Positions 7,796 through 15,523 are shown, numbered from the stretch's first letter. The stretch is 18,020 nucleotides of DNA from an uncultured Peptoniphilus sp. (GCA_946999425.1 CAMQDG010000028.1:1-18020); one strand, 5' to 3'. Translations and numbers: made by a program. Notes: generated by a model not told the origin, from the sequence alone.

Positions 7796-7824
7796 TTGAT
7801 ATCTTTTAAACTTTGTGATAATAT
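7796..7824 (+). promoter_or_regulatory. Putative promoter of the carD-yacL operon
   Basis: TTGATA (7796-7801), a 17-base spacer and TAATAT (7819-7824). An overlapping TGT-GATAAT (7814-7822) could instead serve as an extended -10. Either way the leader would be about 60 bases, ending in AAGGAGG (7875-7881) five bases before the carD ATG. Confidence 0.5.
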
Positions 7825-7886
7825 ATAAAATTTACTTTTTTAATTTTCAATGTTATACTATAAATAGGCCATTTAAGGAGGTTAAA

Positions 7887-8369
7887 ATGTTTGAGATTGG
7901 AGATAAAGTAGTATATCCCATGCATGGTGCCGGAATAGTTATAAATATTGATGTTAAAGAAGTACTTGGCGAAGAGAGAAGATACTATATTCTTAGGATG
8001 CCCATAAATGGTATGAGAGTTATGGTCCCTGTAGAAAATGCTAAAGAGCTGGGCGTTAGATATATTTACGGTATTAATGAAATGGATAAAGTTTTTGAAA
8101 TTTTAAAAGATGATAGTGAAGAAAATTTGCCATCAAACTGGAACAGAAGATACAGGTTTAATATGGCACGTATTAAGTCGGGAGATGTTACTGAAGTTGC
8201 AAAAGTGGTCAGATGCCTCACTAAGATGGATGAAGAAAAAACTTTATCAACCGGAGAGAGGAAACTTCTTAATAATGCTAGACAAATTATAGTATCCGAG
8301 ATGGCCCTCGTTTATGATAAAAGTGTAAGCGAAATTGACAGCCTTGTGGAAAAGGCTATTTTAGCATAA
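7887..8369 (+). CDS. carD: CarD family RNA polymerase-binding transcription regulator
   Basis: A 160-residue CarD/CdnL-type protein. The N-terminal Tudor-like RNA-polymerase-interaction domain is obvious (F-E-I-G-D-K-V-V-Y-P-M-H-G-A-G-I-V at residues 2-18), followed by an all-helical DNA-binding domain. Trp85 in L-P-S-N-W-N-R-R-Y-R falls at the Trp that wedges into the upstream edge of the transcription bubble in mycobacterial CarD. Such proteins stabilise open promoter complexes, notably at rRNA promoters. The frame stays open upstream to 7815, but AAGGAGG at 7875-7881 and the start of family homology fix the start at 7887. It is followed four bases later by the PIN/TRAM gene; this pairing is common in clostridial relatives. 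Confidence 0.93.
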   Translation: MFEIGDKVVYPMHGAGIVINIDVKEVLGEERRYYILRMPINGMRVMVPVENAKELGVRYIYGINEMDKVFEILKDDSEENLPSNWNRRYRFNMARIKSGDVTEVAKVVRCLTKMDEEKTLSTGERKLLNNARQIIVSEMALVYDKSVSEIDSLVEKAILA

Positions 8370-8373
8370 AGGG

Positions 8374-9480
8374 GTGAAAACTATAAATAGAGAAGTATTT
8401 AAAAAATTTTTTAGACTGCTTTGGTCCATAATAGGGGCAGGCTTCGGTTTAATTTTAATTACAATTTTAAGATTAATCGGTATTGAATTTTTTTATGGGA
8501 GAGCAAACTTAATTTTTAGGGTATTCTTAATTATTTTATTTGCAATTATATTTTTTATAACTGGACCCAAAATTTTTAAAAGTTTTGAGTCTTTACAGGA
8601 TTCCTTGGAAGATGAGTTAAAGGGTAAGAGCCTACCGGAGCTTCTTTGGGGACTTTTAGGTCTTATAATAGGTCTATTAGTTGCTTTTTTTATTTCCCAA
8701 CCTATTTACAGAATACCAATACCATATCTTGGAAGTGTACTTAGCATTTTACTTTATGTAATGTTTGGCTTTTTAGGTGTAAGACTTGCAGTTCACAACA
8801 AGGAAGAACTGACAAATAAAATTAAAGAGGCCATCCAAAAGCCCTTTGACAAAAAAGAAACTTTAAAAATTCCAAAAATAAGTGGAAGACCCAAAGTTTT
8901 GGATACATCGGTTATAATTGATGGCAGGATTAAAGACATTTGTGAGAGTGGATTTTTAGAGGGACCGGTAATAGTTCCGGTATTTGTCCTGGAAGAGCTT
9001 CAACATATTGCAGATTCTGCAGATAATTTAAAAAGGACCAGAGGAAGACGAGGTCTTGATATTATTCATGAGATGCAAGAGGAGAAAGTTGTTGAGATAA
9101 TAGTTTCGGATTTAACTTACGATGACATAGCTGAAGTCGATTCGAAACTTTTAAAACTTACAAAGGATGTAAAGGGAAAAATTGTTACTAATGATTATAA
9201 TTTAAACAAGGTAGCAAAAGTCCAAAACATAGAAGTTTTAAATATAAACGAACTTGCAAACTCAGTTAAACCAGTTTATTTACCTGGAGAAGAAATGACC
9301 GTTTCCATAGTTAAAGTGGGAAAGGAATTAAACCAAGGTCTATCCTATTTAGATGATGGAACAATGATAGTAGTTGAAAATGGAAAAGATTATTTAGGAA
9401 AGAGTATAAAAGTTGAAGTTACCTCAGTACTACAAACTTCAGCTGGAAAAATGATTTTTGCAAAACCAAAGGCGGCTTAG
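8374..9480 (+). CDS. yacL: YacL-like membrane PIN and TRAM domain protein
   Basis: A 368-residue protein: four N-terminal membrane helices (about residues 10-135), a PIN nuclease-fold domain (about 172-290) and a C-terminal TRAM domain (about 300-365). PIN acidic residues are present: D177 in V-L-D-T-S and D183, E207/E208 in L-E-E-L, and D274 in T-N-D-Y. PIN domains cleave single-stranded RNA and TRAM domains bind RNA, so a membrane-tethered ribonuclease is likely, though the cellular role of YacL proteins is not established. GTG at 8374 overlaps its own candidate Shine-Dalgarno (AAAGGGGTGA, 8368-8377); the codon at correct spacing is ATA at 8383 in the same frame, so the true start is uncertain by three residues. 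The downstream ispD gene often found with carD-yacL is absent here; a terminator overlapping the stop codon closes the operon. Confidence 0.9.
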   Translation: MKTINREVFKKFFRLLWSIIGAGFGLILITILRLIGIEFFYGRANLIFRVFLIILFAIIFFITGPKIFKSFESLQDSLEDELKGKSLPELLWGLLGLIIGLLVAFFISQPIYRIPIPYLGSVLSILLYVMFGFLGVRLAVHNKEELTNKIKEAIQKPFDKKETLKIPKISGRPKVLDTSVIIDGRIKDICESGFLEGPVIVPVFVLEELQHIADSADNLKRTRGRRGLDIIHEMQEEKVVEIIVSDLTYDDIAEVDSKLLKLTKDVKGKIVTNDYNLNKVAKVQNIEVLNINELANSVKPVYLPGEEMTVSIVKVGKELNQGLSYLDDGTMIVVENGKDYLGKSIKVEVTSVLQTSAGKMIFAKPKAA

Positions 9481-9492
9481 CCGTCTTTTTTT
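9470..9492 (+). terminator. Intrinsic terminator overlapping the yacL stop codon
   Basis: AGGCGGC (9470-9476) pairs with GCCGTCT (9480-9486), with one G-T wobble, around a TTA loop, followed by a T run to 9492. The left arm encodes the last two residues of the YacL-like protein and the TAG stop (9478-9480) spans the loop and right arm. Confidence 0.85.
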
Positions 9493-9554
9493 ATATTTTT
9501 AGATATAAATAAATTATATAAAATTAAAAATTTAATACAAATAATTTATAATAA

Positions 9555-9583
9555 TTGTATTAAAAAATTAAATTTTATATAAT
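9555..9583 (+). promoter_or_regulatory. Putative promoter of the dlt-like operon
   Basis: TTGTAT (9555-9560), a 17-base spacer and a perfect TATAAT (9578-9583). Transcription would start near 9590, leaving a leader of about ten bases that is almost entirely the ribosome binding site AAGGTGAG (9591-9598). The operon is insulated from carD-yacL by the terminator at 9470-9492. No dltX-like small ORF lies in this gap. Confidence 0.6.
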
Positions 9584-9600
9584 TTATAAGAAGGTGAGAG

Positions 9601-11076
9601 ATGAAAAATTTATTTGATATATTAGTTAAAGCAAACGAAATAGCAAAAGATAGATATGCAATTTTAACGGAAAAAAATAAATATACCTTTGCAGAATATT
9701 TTTCAAAAGCAAGAAGAGTTGCCAATTTTTTAATTAAAGAAGACTTTGATTTAAAAAAGCCCTTTCTTGTACTTATAGATGACAATGAATATGATTTGTT
9801 TGCTTTTATGGGAATTTTAGGAGCAGGCGGGTATTATGTTGCTATTAATTACAAAACTCCAAAGGAAAGACTTGAAGAAATAATTAAAAGATATGAATTT
9901 GCAGGAATATTATCTTCAAAAGAAAGTTCGATTTTTTCAAAAGACATAAAAGAAATTATTGAAACCAATGAGGAAATAGGCATGGAGTTTTTAAATAAAA
10001 GCATAAGGACATCACCTGCTTTTGGTATGTTTACATCTGGATCAACAGGAAGTCCAAAACTGGTTTTAAAAAGCCACGGTTCTATAATTGATCAGTGCAG
10101 AAATTTTAATGAAGAATTTAATTTTACAAGGGAAGATATTTTTGGAAATCAGGTTAGTTTTGAATTTGACTCTTCTTGTAAAAGTATTTTTTTGTCAATT
10201 TATAATCTTACAGCTATTGCCCTAATACCACCTAAATACTTTATGTTCCCCAAAAAAATCCTTGATCTTATAAATTATTTTCAAGCAAGTGTTTTGATTT
10301 GGTCTACTTTCGCTTTAAGAATTATGGAAAATTTCAAGGCATTTTCCTATAAGAAAATACCAAGCGTAAAAAAAGTTATGTTTTCAGGAGAAGTTTTACC
10401 AAAGAGAACGGCGATTTATTGGATGGAAAACTCCCAGGCAAAATTTTACAATCTTTATGCTCCTACGGAAGTAAGCTTTAATTGCCTTTATCATGAAATT
10501 TCAAAAGATGATGATCTATTAAACATTCCTGCTGGAAAAGAAATTCCAGGATCGAAAATATATATCTTAAATGAAGAAAATAAACCTTGCAAGGAAAATG
10601 AAGAAGGACAAATTTTTGTGGGAGGAGAAGGACTTGCATTAGGATATTATAATGATTTTGAAAAAACAAATATGACCTTTGTTCAAAATCCTTTACAAAA
10701 TAAATATAGGGAAATTTTTTATAAAACGGGTGATTTTGGTCTTATAAAAAATGGAGAAGTTTATTTTAAGGGCAGGATGGATAATCAAATAAAACATTTA
10801 GGCTATAGAATAGAACTTGGAGAAATTGAAAATAGGATTAATGCCTTAGAAGGGATTGATATAAGCGGAGTCCTATTTGAAAAAGAAAAAGAATTAATAA
10901 GTGTGTTTTATCAAGGCAAAATTGATGAAAAAAATATGTTTAAGCTTTTAAAAGATAAATTACCAAGGCACATGATGCCAAAAAAAATAATAAGACTTGA
11001 CGTAATGCCACTAAATAGAAATAATAAAGTAGATAGAAATAAATTAAAAGAATATTTAGGAGAGAAAAATGACTAA
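9601..11076 (+). CDS. dltA: DltA-like amino acid adenylating ligase
   Basis: A 491-residue stand-alone adenylation enzyme, slightly shorter than typical DltA. It would activate an amino acid, classically D-alanine, with ATP and load it on the adjacent carrier protein. Core motifs run in order: T-S-G-S-T-G-S-P-K (145-153), F-E-F-D (187-190, D190 at the amino-group-binding Asp), N-L-Y-A-P-T-E (284-290), Y-K-T-G-D (374-378), G-R-M-D-N-Q-I-K (391-398) and N-N-K-V-D-R (474-479, K476 the catalytic Lys). In Bacillus DltA the pocket Cys that helps select D- over L-alanine lies in F-C-G-E; here the same motif reads F-S-G-E with Ser262, and Y-G-P-T-E is Y-A-P-T-E. So the substrate may be D-Ala, L-Ala, Gly, Ser or another small residue. 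First gene of the operon; its last eight bases overlap the carrier gene. Confidence 0.85.
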   Translation: MKNLFDILVKANEIAKDRYAILTEKNKYTFAEYFSKARRVANFLIKEDFDLKKPFLVLIDDNEYDLFAFMGILGAGGYYVAINYKTPKERLEEIIKRYEFAGILSSKESSIFSKDIKEIIETNEEIGMEFLNKSIRTSPAFGMFTSGSTGSPKLVLKSHGSIIDQCRNFNEEFNFTREDIFGNQVSFEFDSSCKSIFLSIYNLTAIALIPPKYFMFPKKILDLINYFQASVLIWSTFALRIMENFKAFSYKKIPSVKKVMFSGEVLPKRTAIYWMENSQAKFYNLYAPTEVSFNCLYHEISKDDDLLNIPAGKEIPGSKIYILNEENKPCKENEEGQIFVGGEGLALGYYNDFEKTNMTFVQNPLQNKYREIFYKTGDFGLIKNGEVYFKGRMDNQIKHLGYRIELGEIENRINALEGIDISGVLFEKEKELISVFYQGKIDEKNMFKLLKDKLPRHMMPKKIIRLDVMPLNRNNKVDRNKLKEYLGEKND

Positions 11077-11317
11077 TTTAGACAAGATTATAGAAATTTT
11101 AAAGGATATTACACCAGATCCTGATGCAGAGATTGAAGAAGATACTGAACTTATTGAATCAGGAATAATAGATTCCTTTGATACTGTAAGTTTGATTTTG
11201 GAACTTAATGATGAGTTTGGAATCGACATAGGAGTTGAAGATATCTTACCTGAAAACTTTGAAACTCCAAAAACTATTTTAGAACTTGTGGAGCATTTTT
11301 TAGGAGAGCTTGATTGA
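11069..11317 (+). CDS. dltC: DltC-like carrier protein
   Basis: An 82-residue acyl-carrier-fold protein, the usual size of DltC. The phosphopantetheine attachment Ser is S36 in I-D-S-F-D-T, close to the D-S-F-G/D-T of D-alanyl carrier proteins. It is strongly acidic, as carriers are. It would receive the activated amino acid as a thioester from the upstream ligase and hand it to the membrane MBOAT protein. AGGAGAG at 11058-11064 precedes the ATG, which lies inside the end of the ligase gene, and its stop overlaps the TTG start of the next gene in TTGA (11314-11317), so the three are translationally coupled. The position directly after the ligase, before the MBOAT gene, differs from dltABCD and dltDABC orders. 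Confidence 0.9.
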   Translation: MTNLDKIIEILKDITPDPDAEIEEDTELIESGIIDSFDTVSLILELNDEFGIDIGVEDILPENFETPKTILELVEHFLGELD

Positions 11318-12825
11318 ATTTTACAAATCCCATTCTTTACTTAGGGGTAAGTGTTTTTATAGTTTTATATTACACAATTTTTAAAAAATGCCAGTGGTTA
11401 TTTTTACTTCTGTCAAGCATTATTCTATATTTTGTCATGGAAAAATCCATGGCAATTTATATTATTATAACTAGTATAAGCATTTATTTTTTAGGTGTAA
11501 AAATACAAGAAATAAATGACCTCTACCCTAAGAAAGATAGAAAAAAATATTCAAAAAAATATTTAATAAGTGGGCTTTTAATTAATTTTGGAATACTCTT
11601 CGGTTTAAAATATCTGGGACTTTTAAAAGTATTTAAAATTGAAAGGTTTGATTTTATCTCAGTTGTTCCACCCTTGGGAATATCTTTTTATACTTTCAAG
11701 GCAACATCATATTTAATTGATCTTTATAGAAGTAAGTATGATGCCGAGAAGAACTTTTTTAAATTTGCAACTTTTGTAAGCTATTTTCCAGCCCTTTTAC
11801 AGGGACCTATTGATAAATATGAAGAACTTTCCAATACCTTATACACAAAGAAAAACTTTGACTATGAAAATCTTGCAAGAGGTTTTTATTTAATTTTATT
11901 CGGCATTATGAAGAAAACCGTAATAGCAGATAGATTGGTTGAACCTATAGGAAATGTTGTAAAATCCTACACTTCTTATCAAGGTTCTGTTTTATTTTTT
12001 GCTATGTTTGTTTTTGGAATTCAAATTTATGCAGATTTTTCCGGCGGTATAGATATGGTTAGGGGTTTTTCAAAAATCTTGGGAATTGATCTTGCAGAGA
12101 ATTTTAATAATCCCTATTTTGCCGATTCAGTTGCCGAGTATTGGAGAAGGTGGCACATGAGTTTGGGAGCTTGGATGAGAGAATATGTATTTTATCCTAT
12201 GAGTCTTTCAAAGAGTTTTGCTAATATAAATAAAAAATCAAGAAAAAAATTCGGCCCTAAATATGGAAAAATTTTTACTTTACTTATTTCAACAATTGTA
12301 GTCTATCTTTTAATAGGAGCTTGGCATGGTGCAAGAACCATATCTATTTTATTTGGTTTATTTTATGGTATAGTTATATCTATTTCTCTTGTTTTAGAAA
12401 ATATAAGAGCAGACATAGATAAGAAACTTCCTCTACCCTATAAATTTAAATATTCCTTAAAGATTTTATGGGTAATTTTTATTACCACCATAGGAAGATA
12501 TTTTTCTAAGGCAAATACTGGAAGAGAACTTTGGATCATGCTTAAATATACTGTAAAGAATTATTTTGGGAAAAATTTTTGGACAAACTTTTATTCTGCT
12601 ATGAATATGAAGCCTCTTTCCTATGTGGTTCTTATTATTGGCATAATTATAATGATTTTTGCAGGAATATATAAGGAAAAGTACGGAGATTTTTACGAAA
12701 AGATAAAGAAACTTAAGCCTATAAGCCTATATTTACTTTTAATCTTTGTAATAGGATTTACAATAGTTTTCGGACTTATGGGTACAAATATTACTCAAAT
12801 GGAATTTGTATATCAAAAATATTAG
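11314..12825 (+). CDS. MBOAT membrane acyltransferase, AlgI/DltB-like
   Basis: A 503-residue polytopic membrane protein with ten or more hydrophobic segments. It would take the amino acyl group from the carrier and move it across the membrane. MBOAT marks are clear: G-I-S-F-Y-T-F then Y-L-I-D-L-Y-R, G-P-I-D-K, Y-A-D-F-S-G, Y-W-R-R-W-H-M-S-L (W280, H281) and the catalytic His H338 in G-A-W-H-G. DltB proteins are about 400 residues. This one is about 100 longer, has the S-Y-L-I-D-L-Y-R and A-D-F-S-G-G-I-D-M-V-R-G signatures of AlgI/PatA O-acetyltransferases and a C-terminal membrane extension. The TTG start is supported by AGGAG (11302-11306), seven bases upstream, and by the four-base overlap with the carrier gene. 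Between DltA/DltC-like genes and an SGNH protein it most likely transfers an amino acid rather than acetate, but sequence alone does not settle that. Confidence 0.85.
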   Translation: MNFTNPILYLGVSVFIVLYYTIFKKCQWLFLLLSSIILYFVMEKSMAIYIIITSISIYFLGVKIQEINDLYPKKDRKKYSKKYLISGLLINFGILFGLKYLGLLKVFKIERFDFISVVPPLGISFYTFKATSYLIDLYRSKYDAEKNFFKFATFVSYFPALLQGPIDKYEELSNTLYTKKNFDYENLARGFYLILFGIMKKTVIADRLVEPIGNVVKSYTSYQGSVLFFAMFVFGIQIYADFSGGIDMVRGFSKILGIDLAENFNNPYFADSVAEYWRRWHMSLGAWMREYVFYPMSLSKSFANINKKSRKKFGPKYGKIFTLLISTIVVYLLIGAWHGARTISILFGLFYGIVISISLVLENIRADIDKKLPLPYKFKYSLKILWVIFITTIGRYFSKANTGRELWIMLKYTVKNYFGKNFWTNFYSAMNMKPLSYVVLIIGIIIMIFAGIYKEKYGDFYEKIKKLKPISLYLLLIFVIGFTIVFGLMGTNITQMEFVYQKY

Positions 12826-12832
12826 GAGAAAA

Positions 12833-14611
12833 ATGAAAGCTAAAAAACAAATTAAAATAGTTATACTTTCAATTTTGAGTATTCTTATTTTAATAGGAGC
12901 AATAAATGTTTATATGGACCCTTTTGGAGTCTTTAGAAAAGATGGTTGGTTTGCATACAGGATGACAAGAAATCCTAGAACTGCAAAAATAACTTATCTA
13001 AATAATAAGAATAATTATGATGCTTATATAGTAGGGTCATCAGGTTCAAGTCCTCTTTTGACACAAAGCTTTAATAAATATGGCAAAAAAAATTATTATA
13101 ACGCCTTTTATTATGGTGCCGATATGAAGGATGTAAAAGAAACGGTTAAATATTTGGTAAATAAAAGAGGGGCAAAAGAAATAGTTTTGCCTATTACATT
13201 TTCTTTTGCTGAAAGTTATGACACAGGGGACAAGGATCTTCACTATAAGATGAAGCCTGAAGTTGATGGTAAAAATAAATTTGAATTTTATTTAAATTAT
13301 TTATTTTCAGATATTAGATATGCCTATGATATGTATAAGTCTTCAAAAAAGAAATCTTATATTCCATCGAGTTTTGATGTATTTATACCTGAAAGTGGCA
13401 ATTATGACAAAAGAGTTAGAGATACAGAAAATATAGGCTCCCTTGAAAATTATTTAAATTTATATCCGGATTTTAAATTTGAAAAGGCAAAAATAGAAAC
13501 AAAATATAAAGATCAATTTTTTTCAGACTTAGAAGATACAGTAAAGTTTTTGCAAGAGAAAAATGTTAAATTAAGACTTATAATGTATCCTCTTTATGAA
13601 ACTGCCTTTAAAGCCTACCCAAAAGAAGATATTGATGAATTTTATAGAAGGTTAAATAAAATAAGCGACTATTGGGATTTTACTTATTCAAGTATAAGTC
13701 TTGATCCAAGATATTTTTATGATACTGCCCACTATAGAAATGACGTGGGGGATATGATGATATATAAAATCTTTGGAGATAAAGAGCATTTTGTTCCTGA
13801 AGATTTTGGAACTTTTATAAAAAAAGGACAAGATCTAAGACCCCATCTGGCGAAAAAAGAAAATTTTGAAGGTAAAATTTTAAACCTGATGCTCCATCAT
13901 ATAGGACAAGATAAAAATAATCCTGCCGTAATTGATGAAAATAAGCTTATAGAACTTTTTGAAAAAATAAAAGAGAAAAACTATACAACAATAAGTCTAA
14001 AAGATATAAATGATTTTGTAGAGAAGGGAAAAGCCCTTCCGGAAAAATCAATTCTTCTAACTTTTGATGATGGCTATAAAAGTAACTATACAAAAGTTTA
14101 CCCCCTTTTAAAAAAGTATAATTATAAAGCTTTGTATTTTCCCATAGGAGTTTCCATAGGCAAAGATACTTATAAAGAAAGTGGAATAAAAATTATTCCC
14201 CATTATGACTTAAACCAAATGGAAGAAATGAAAAATTCAAAGCTTGTAGAATTTGGTTCCCACTCTTTTGATATGCATCAAGTGGAGAAATATGAAAAAG
14301 AAAATCCTGATATTCACACATCTCTTTTAAGACAGGGGGATGAGAAAAAATATATTTCTTATTTAAAAAATGATATTAAAAATTTTGAAGAAAAGATGAA
14401 AGGACTTATGAGTCCCTATAAGGCTATGGCATATCCTTTAGGCTTTCATGATAATTTAAGTGATGTTATAGTAAAAGAAAATGGATATAACATTACATTT
14501 ACAACAAATGAAGGAGAAAGTATTATTTTAAAGGGATTAAAACAATCTACTTTTTCAATGAATAGGATAAATATAGGTCCTGAAACAGACTTAGAACAAG
14601 TATTAAAATAA
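12833..14611 (+). CDS. SGNH (DltD-like) and CE4 polysaccharide deacetylase fusion protein
   Basis: A 592-residue protein from the ATG at 12833 (AGGAG at 12824-12828); a TTG at 12806 in frame lacks a ribosome binding site and overlaps the MBOAT gene. Residues 7-27 form a single N-terminal membrane anchor, so the rest is extracellular. Residues about 30-320 are an SGNH/DltD-like domain: catalytic Ser in V-G-S-S-G-S-S (67-73; S70 best candidate) and D297-T-A-H300-Y. Residues about 345-592 are a complete CE4 deacetylase of IcaB/PgaB type: entry motif L-M-L-H-H-I (352-357), T-F-D-D-G (410-414), H477-S-F-D-M-H482 metal ligands, and A-Y-P-L-G (533-537). Ordinary DltD is about 400 residues with no deacetylase. 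The SGNH part should pass the amino acyl group from the MBOAT protein to a polymer, while the CE4 part would remove N- or O-acetyl groups. Both domains look intact; the joint role is inference. Confidence 0.88.
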   Translation: MKAKKQIKIVILSILSILILIGAINVYMDPFGVFRKDGWFAYRMTRNPRTAKITYLNNKNNYDAYIVGSSGSSPLLTQSFNKYGKKNYYNAFYYGADMKDVKETVKYLVNKRGAKEIVLPITFSFAESYDTGDKDLHYKMKPEVDGKNKFEFYLNYLFSDIRYAYDMYKSSKKKSYIPSSFDVFIPESGNYDKRVRDTENIGSLENYLNLYPDFKFEKAKIETKYKDQFFSDLEDTVKFLQEKNVKLRLIMYPLYETAFKAYPKEDIDEFYRRLNKISDYWDFTYSSISLDPRYFYDTAHYRNDVGDMMIYKIFGDKEHFVPEDFGTFIKKGQDLRPHLAKKENFEGKILNLMLHHIGQDKNNPAVIDENKLIELFEKIKEKNYTTISLKDINDFVEKGKALPEKSILLTFDDGYKSNYTKVYPLLKKYNYKALYFPIGVSIGKDTYKESGIKIIPHYDLNQMEEMKNSKLVEFGSHSFDMHQVEKYEKENPDIHTSLLRQGDEKKYISYLKNDIKNFEEKMKGLMSPYKAMAYPLGFHDNLSDVIVKENGYNITFTTNEGESIILKGLKQSTFSMNRINIGPETDLEQVLK

Positions 14612-14636
14612 CCCGAAAAATTCGGGTTATTTTTTT
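14606..14636. terminator. Bidirectional terminator holding both convergent stop codons
   Basis: A perfect 12-pair stem (14606-14617 with 14621-14632) around an AAA loop, followed by T through 14636. The TAA of the fusion gene (14609-14611) lies in the left arm and the minus-strand TAA of the lipoprotein gene (14627-14629) sits at exactly the mirror position in the right arm. Confidence 0.9.
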
Positions 14637-15442
14637 ATGCTTTTTAAATATTCTTTTGCACCATTAAGATTTATATAATAATTTGCCATGCTGGCATTTT
14701 CTGCAAGTTCATATATATTTAAAGACTTTAAATCTTCTTGCTTTAGCGTTTCTTTTGAAAAAAGGCTATAAGAAAGAAGGGCCTTTTTTCTAAATTTAAA
14801 TTTTACAAATAAATTATTATAAGATTTTTCCGCAAGTTTTTCATTAAAATGTGACGATCTAAGACAAATATAAAAAACATACAAATTTTTTTCTCTTTTA
14901 TCTTTTACTATCTTATAGCTTATTTGGTCTAAATCCCTTGAATTGCCATAGATGCTTTTAATTAAAGAATCTATATCATCTTTAATTTTAATTTTTGAAA
15001 GTTCATCTTCGTCAATAGATTTAAGCGCATAAGTGAGTTTTTTAAAATTTTCCTCATTTACAGGTAGAGAAAATAGTTCACTTAAATATGCTTTAAAAGT
15101 TTTTCTTTCAATAATGCTTTTATCTGTGGAGCTTTTTAAAACAATGGTATTTATGTCAGGATTTAAATAGAAAATATAAATAAGCTCTTTTATATTTTGG
15201 TAAGAATTTTTAAAATAATCCTGATCACTAAGCTCAATAGTAAGAGTATCATTTTTTAAATTCATTATTTGTTCCGTTTTATTTAAAGCGACACTTAAAT
15301 CTTTAATCTTTTCAGCAGAAGGTCTGGAAGAAAAGTATTGAAAAATTTTTTCTTTTTCATCCATTTCTTTTGAGATTTCTTGATTTGAGCAGGCAGTTAA
15401 AAATATAAAAATTGAAATTAAAAATAAAAAATATTTTTTCAA
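14627..15442 (-). CDS. Predicted lipoprotein of unknown function
   Basis: A 271-residue protein with a clear type II signal: M-K-K, a hydrophobic stretch (residues 4-16) and the lipobox L-T-A-C with Cys18, so it should be lipid-anchored on the outer face of the membrane. The mature part is highly charged, rich in Lys, Asp, Glu, Ile and Leu, with no Cys motif, repeat or catalytic signature I recognise. The start is TTG at 15440-15442 with GGTGAT just upstream on the minus strand. It converges on the dlt-like operon and shares its terminator, and diverges from malic enzyme. A role in surface polymer handling is possible from its neighbour but is only guilt by proximity. Confidence 0.85.
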   Translation of the reverse strand: MKKYFLFLISIFIFLTACSNQEISKEMDEKEKIFQYFSSRPSAEKIKDLSVALNKTEQIMNLKNDTLTIELSDQDYFKNSYQNIKELIYIFYLNPDINTIVLKSSTDKSIIERKTFKAYLSELFSLPVNEENFKKLTYALKSIDEDELSKIKIKDDIDSLIKSIYGNSRDLDQISYKIVKDKREKNLYVFYICLRSSHFNEKLAEKSYNNLFVKFKFRKKALLSYSLFSKETLKQEDLKSLNIYELAENASMANYYINLNGAKEYLKSIKK

Positions 15443-15523
15443 AATATCACCAATTTAAGTTTATTAGCCTTTTATTTTTAAGTCAAGGATTAAGAAAACA
15501 TTTTCTGCATAAAAGGGATTGTG

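Noticed and set aside
7815..7886. Upstream extension of the CarD frame to 7815
   Set aside because: AAGGAGG lies five bases before the ATG at 7887 and family homology begins there; the extension covers the promoter and leader.
9481..9600. A dltX-like small gene upstream of the ligase
   Set aside because: The 120-base gap holds only the terminator tail, promoter and ribosome binding site; no frame of suitable length with a membrane segment is present.
12806..12832. TTG start nine codons upstream for the SGNH-CE4 fusion
   Set aside because: No ribosome binding site; the ATG at 12833 has AGGAG at good spacing and begins a normal membrane-anchor sequence.
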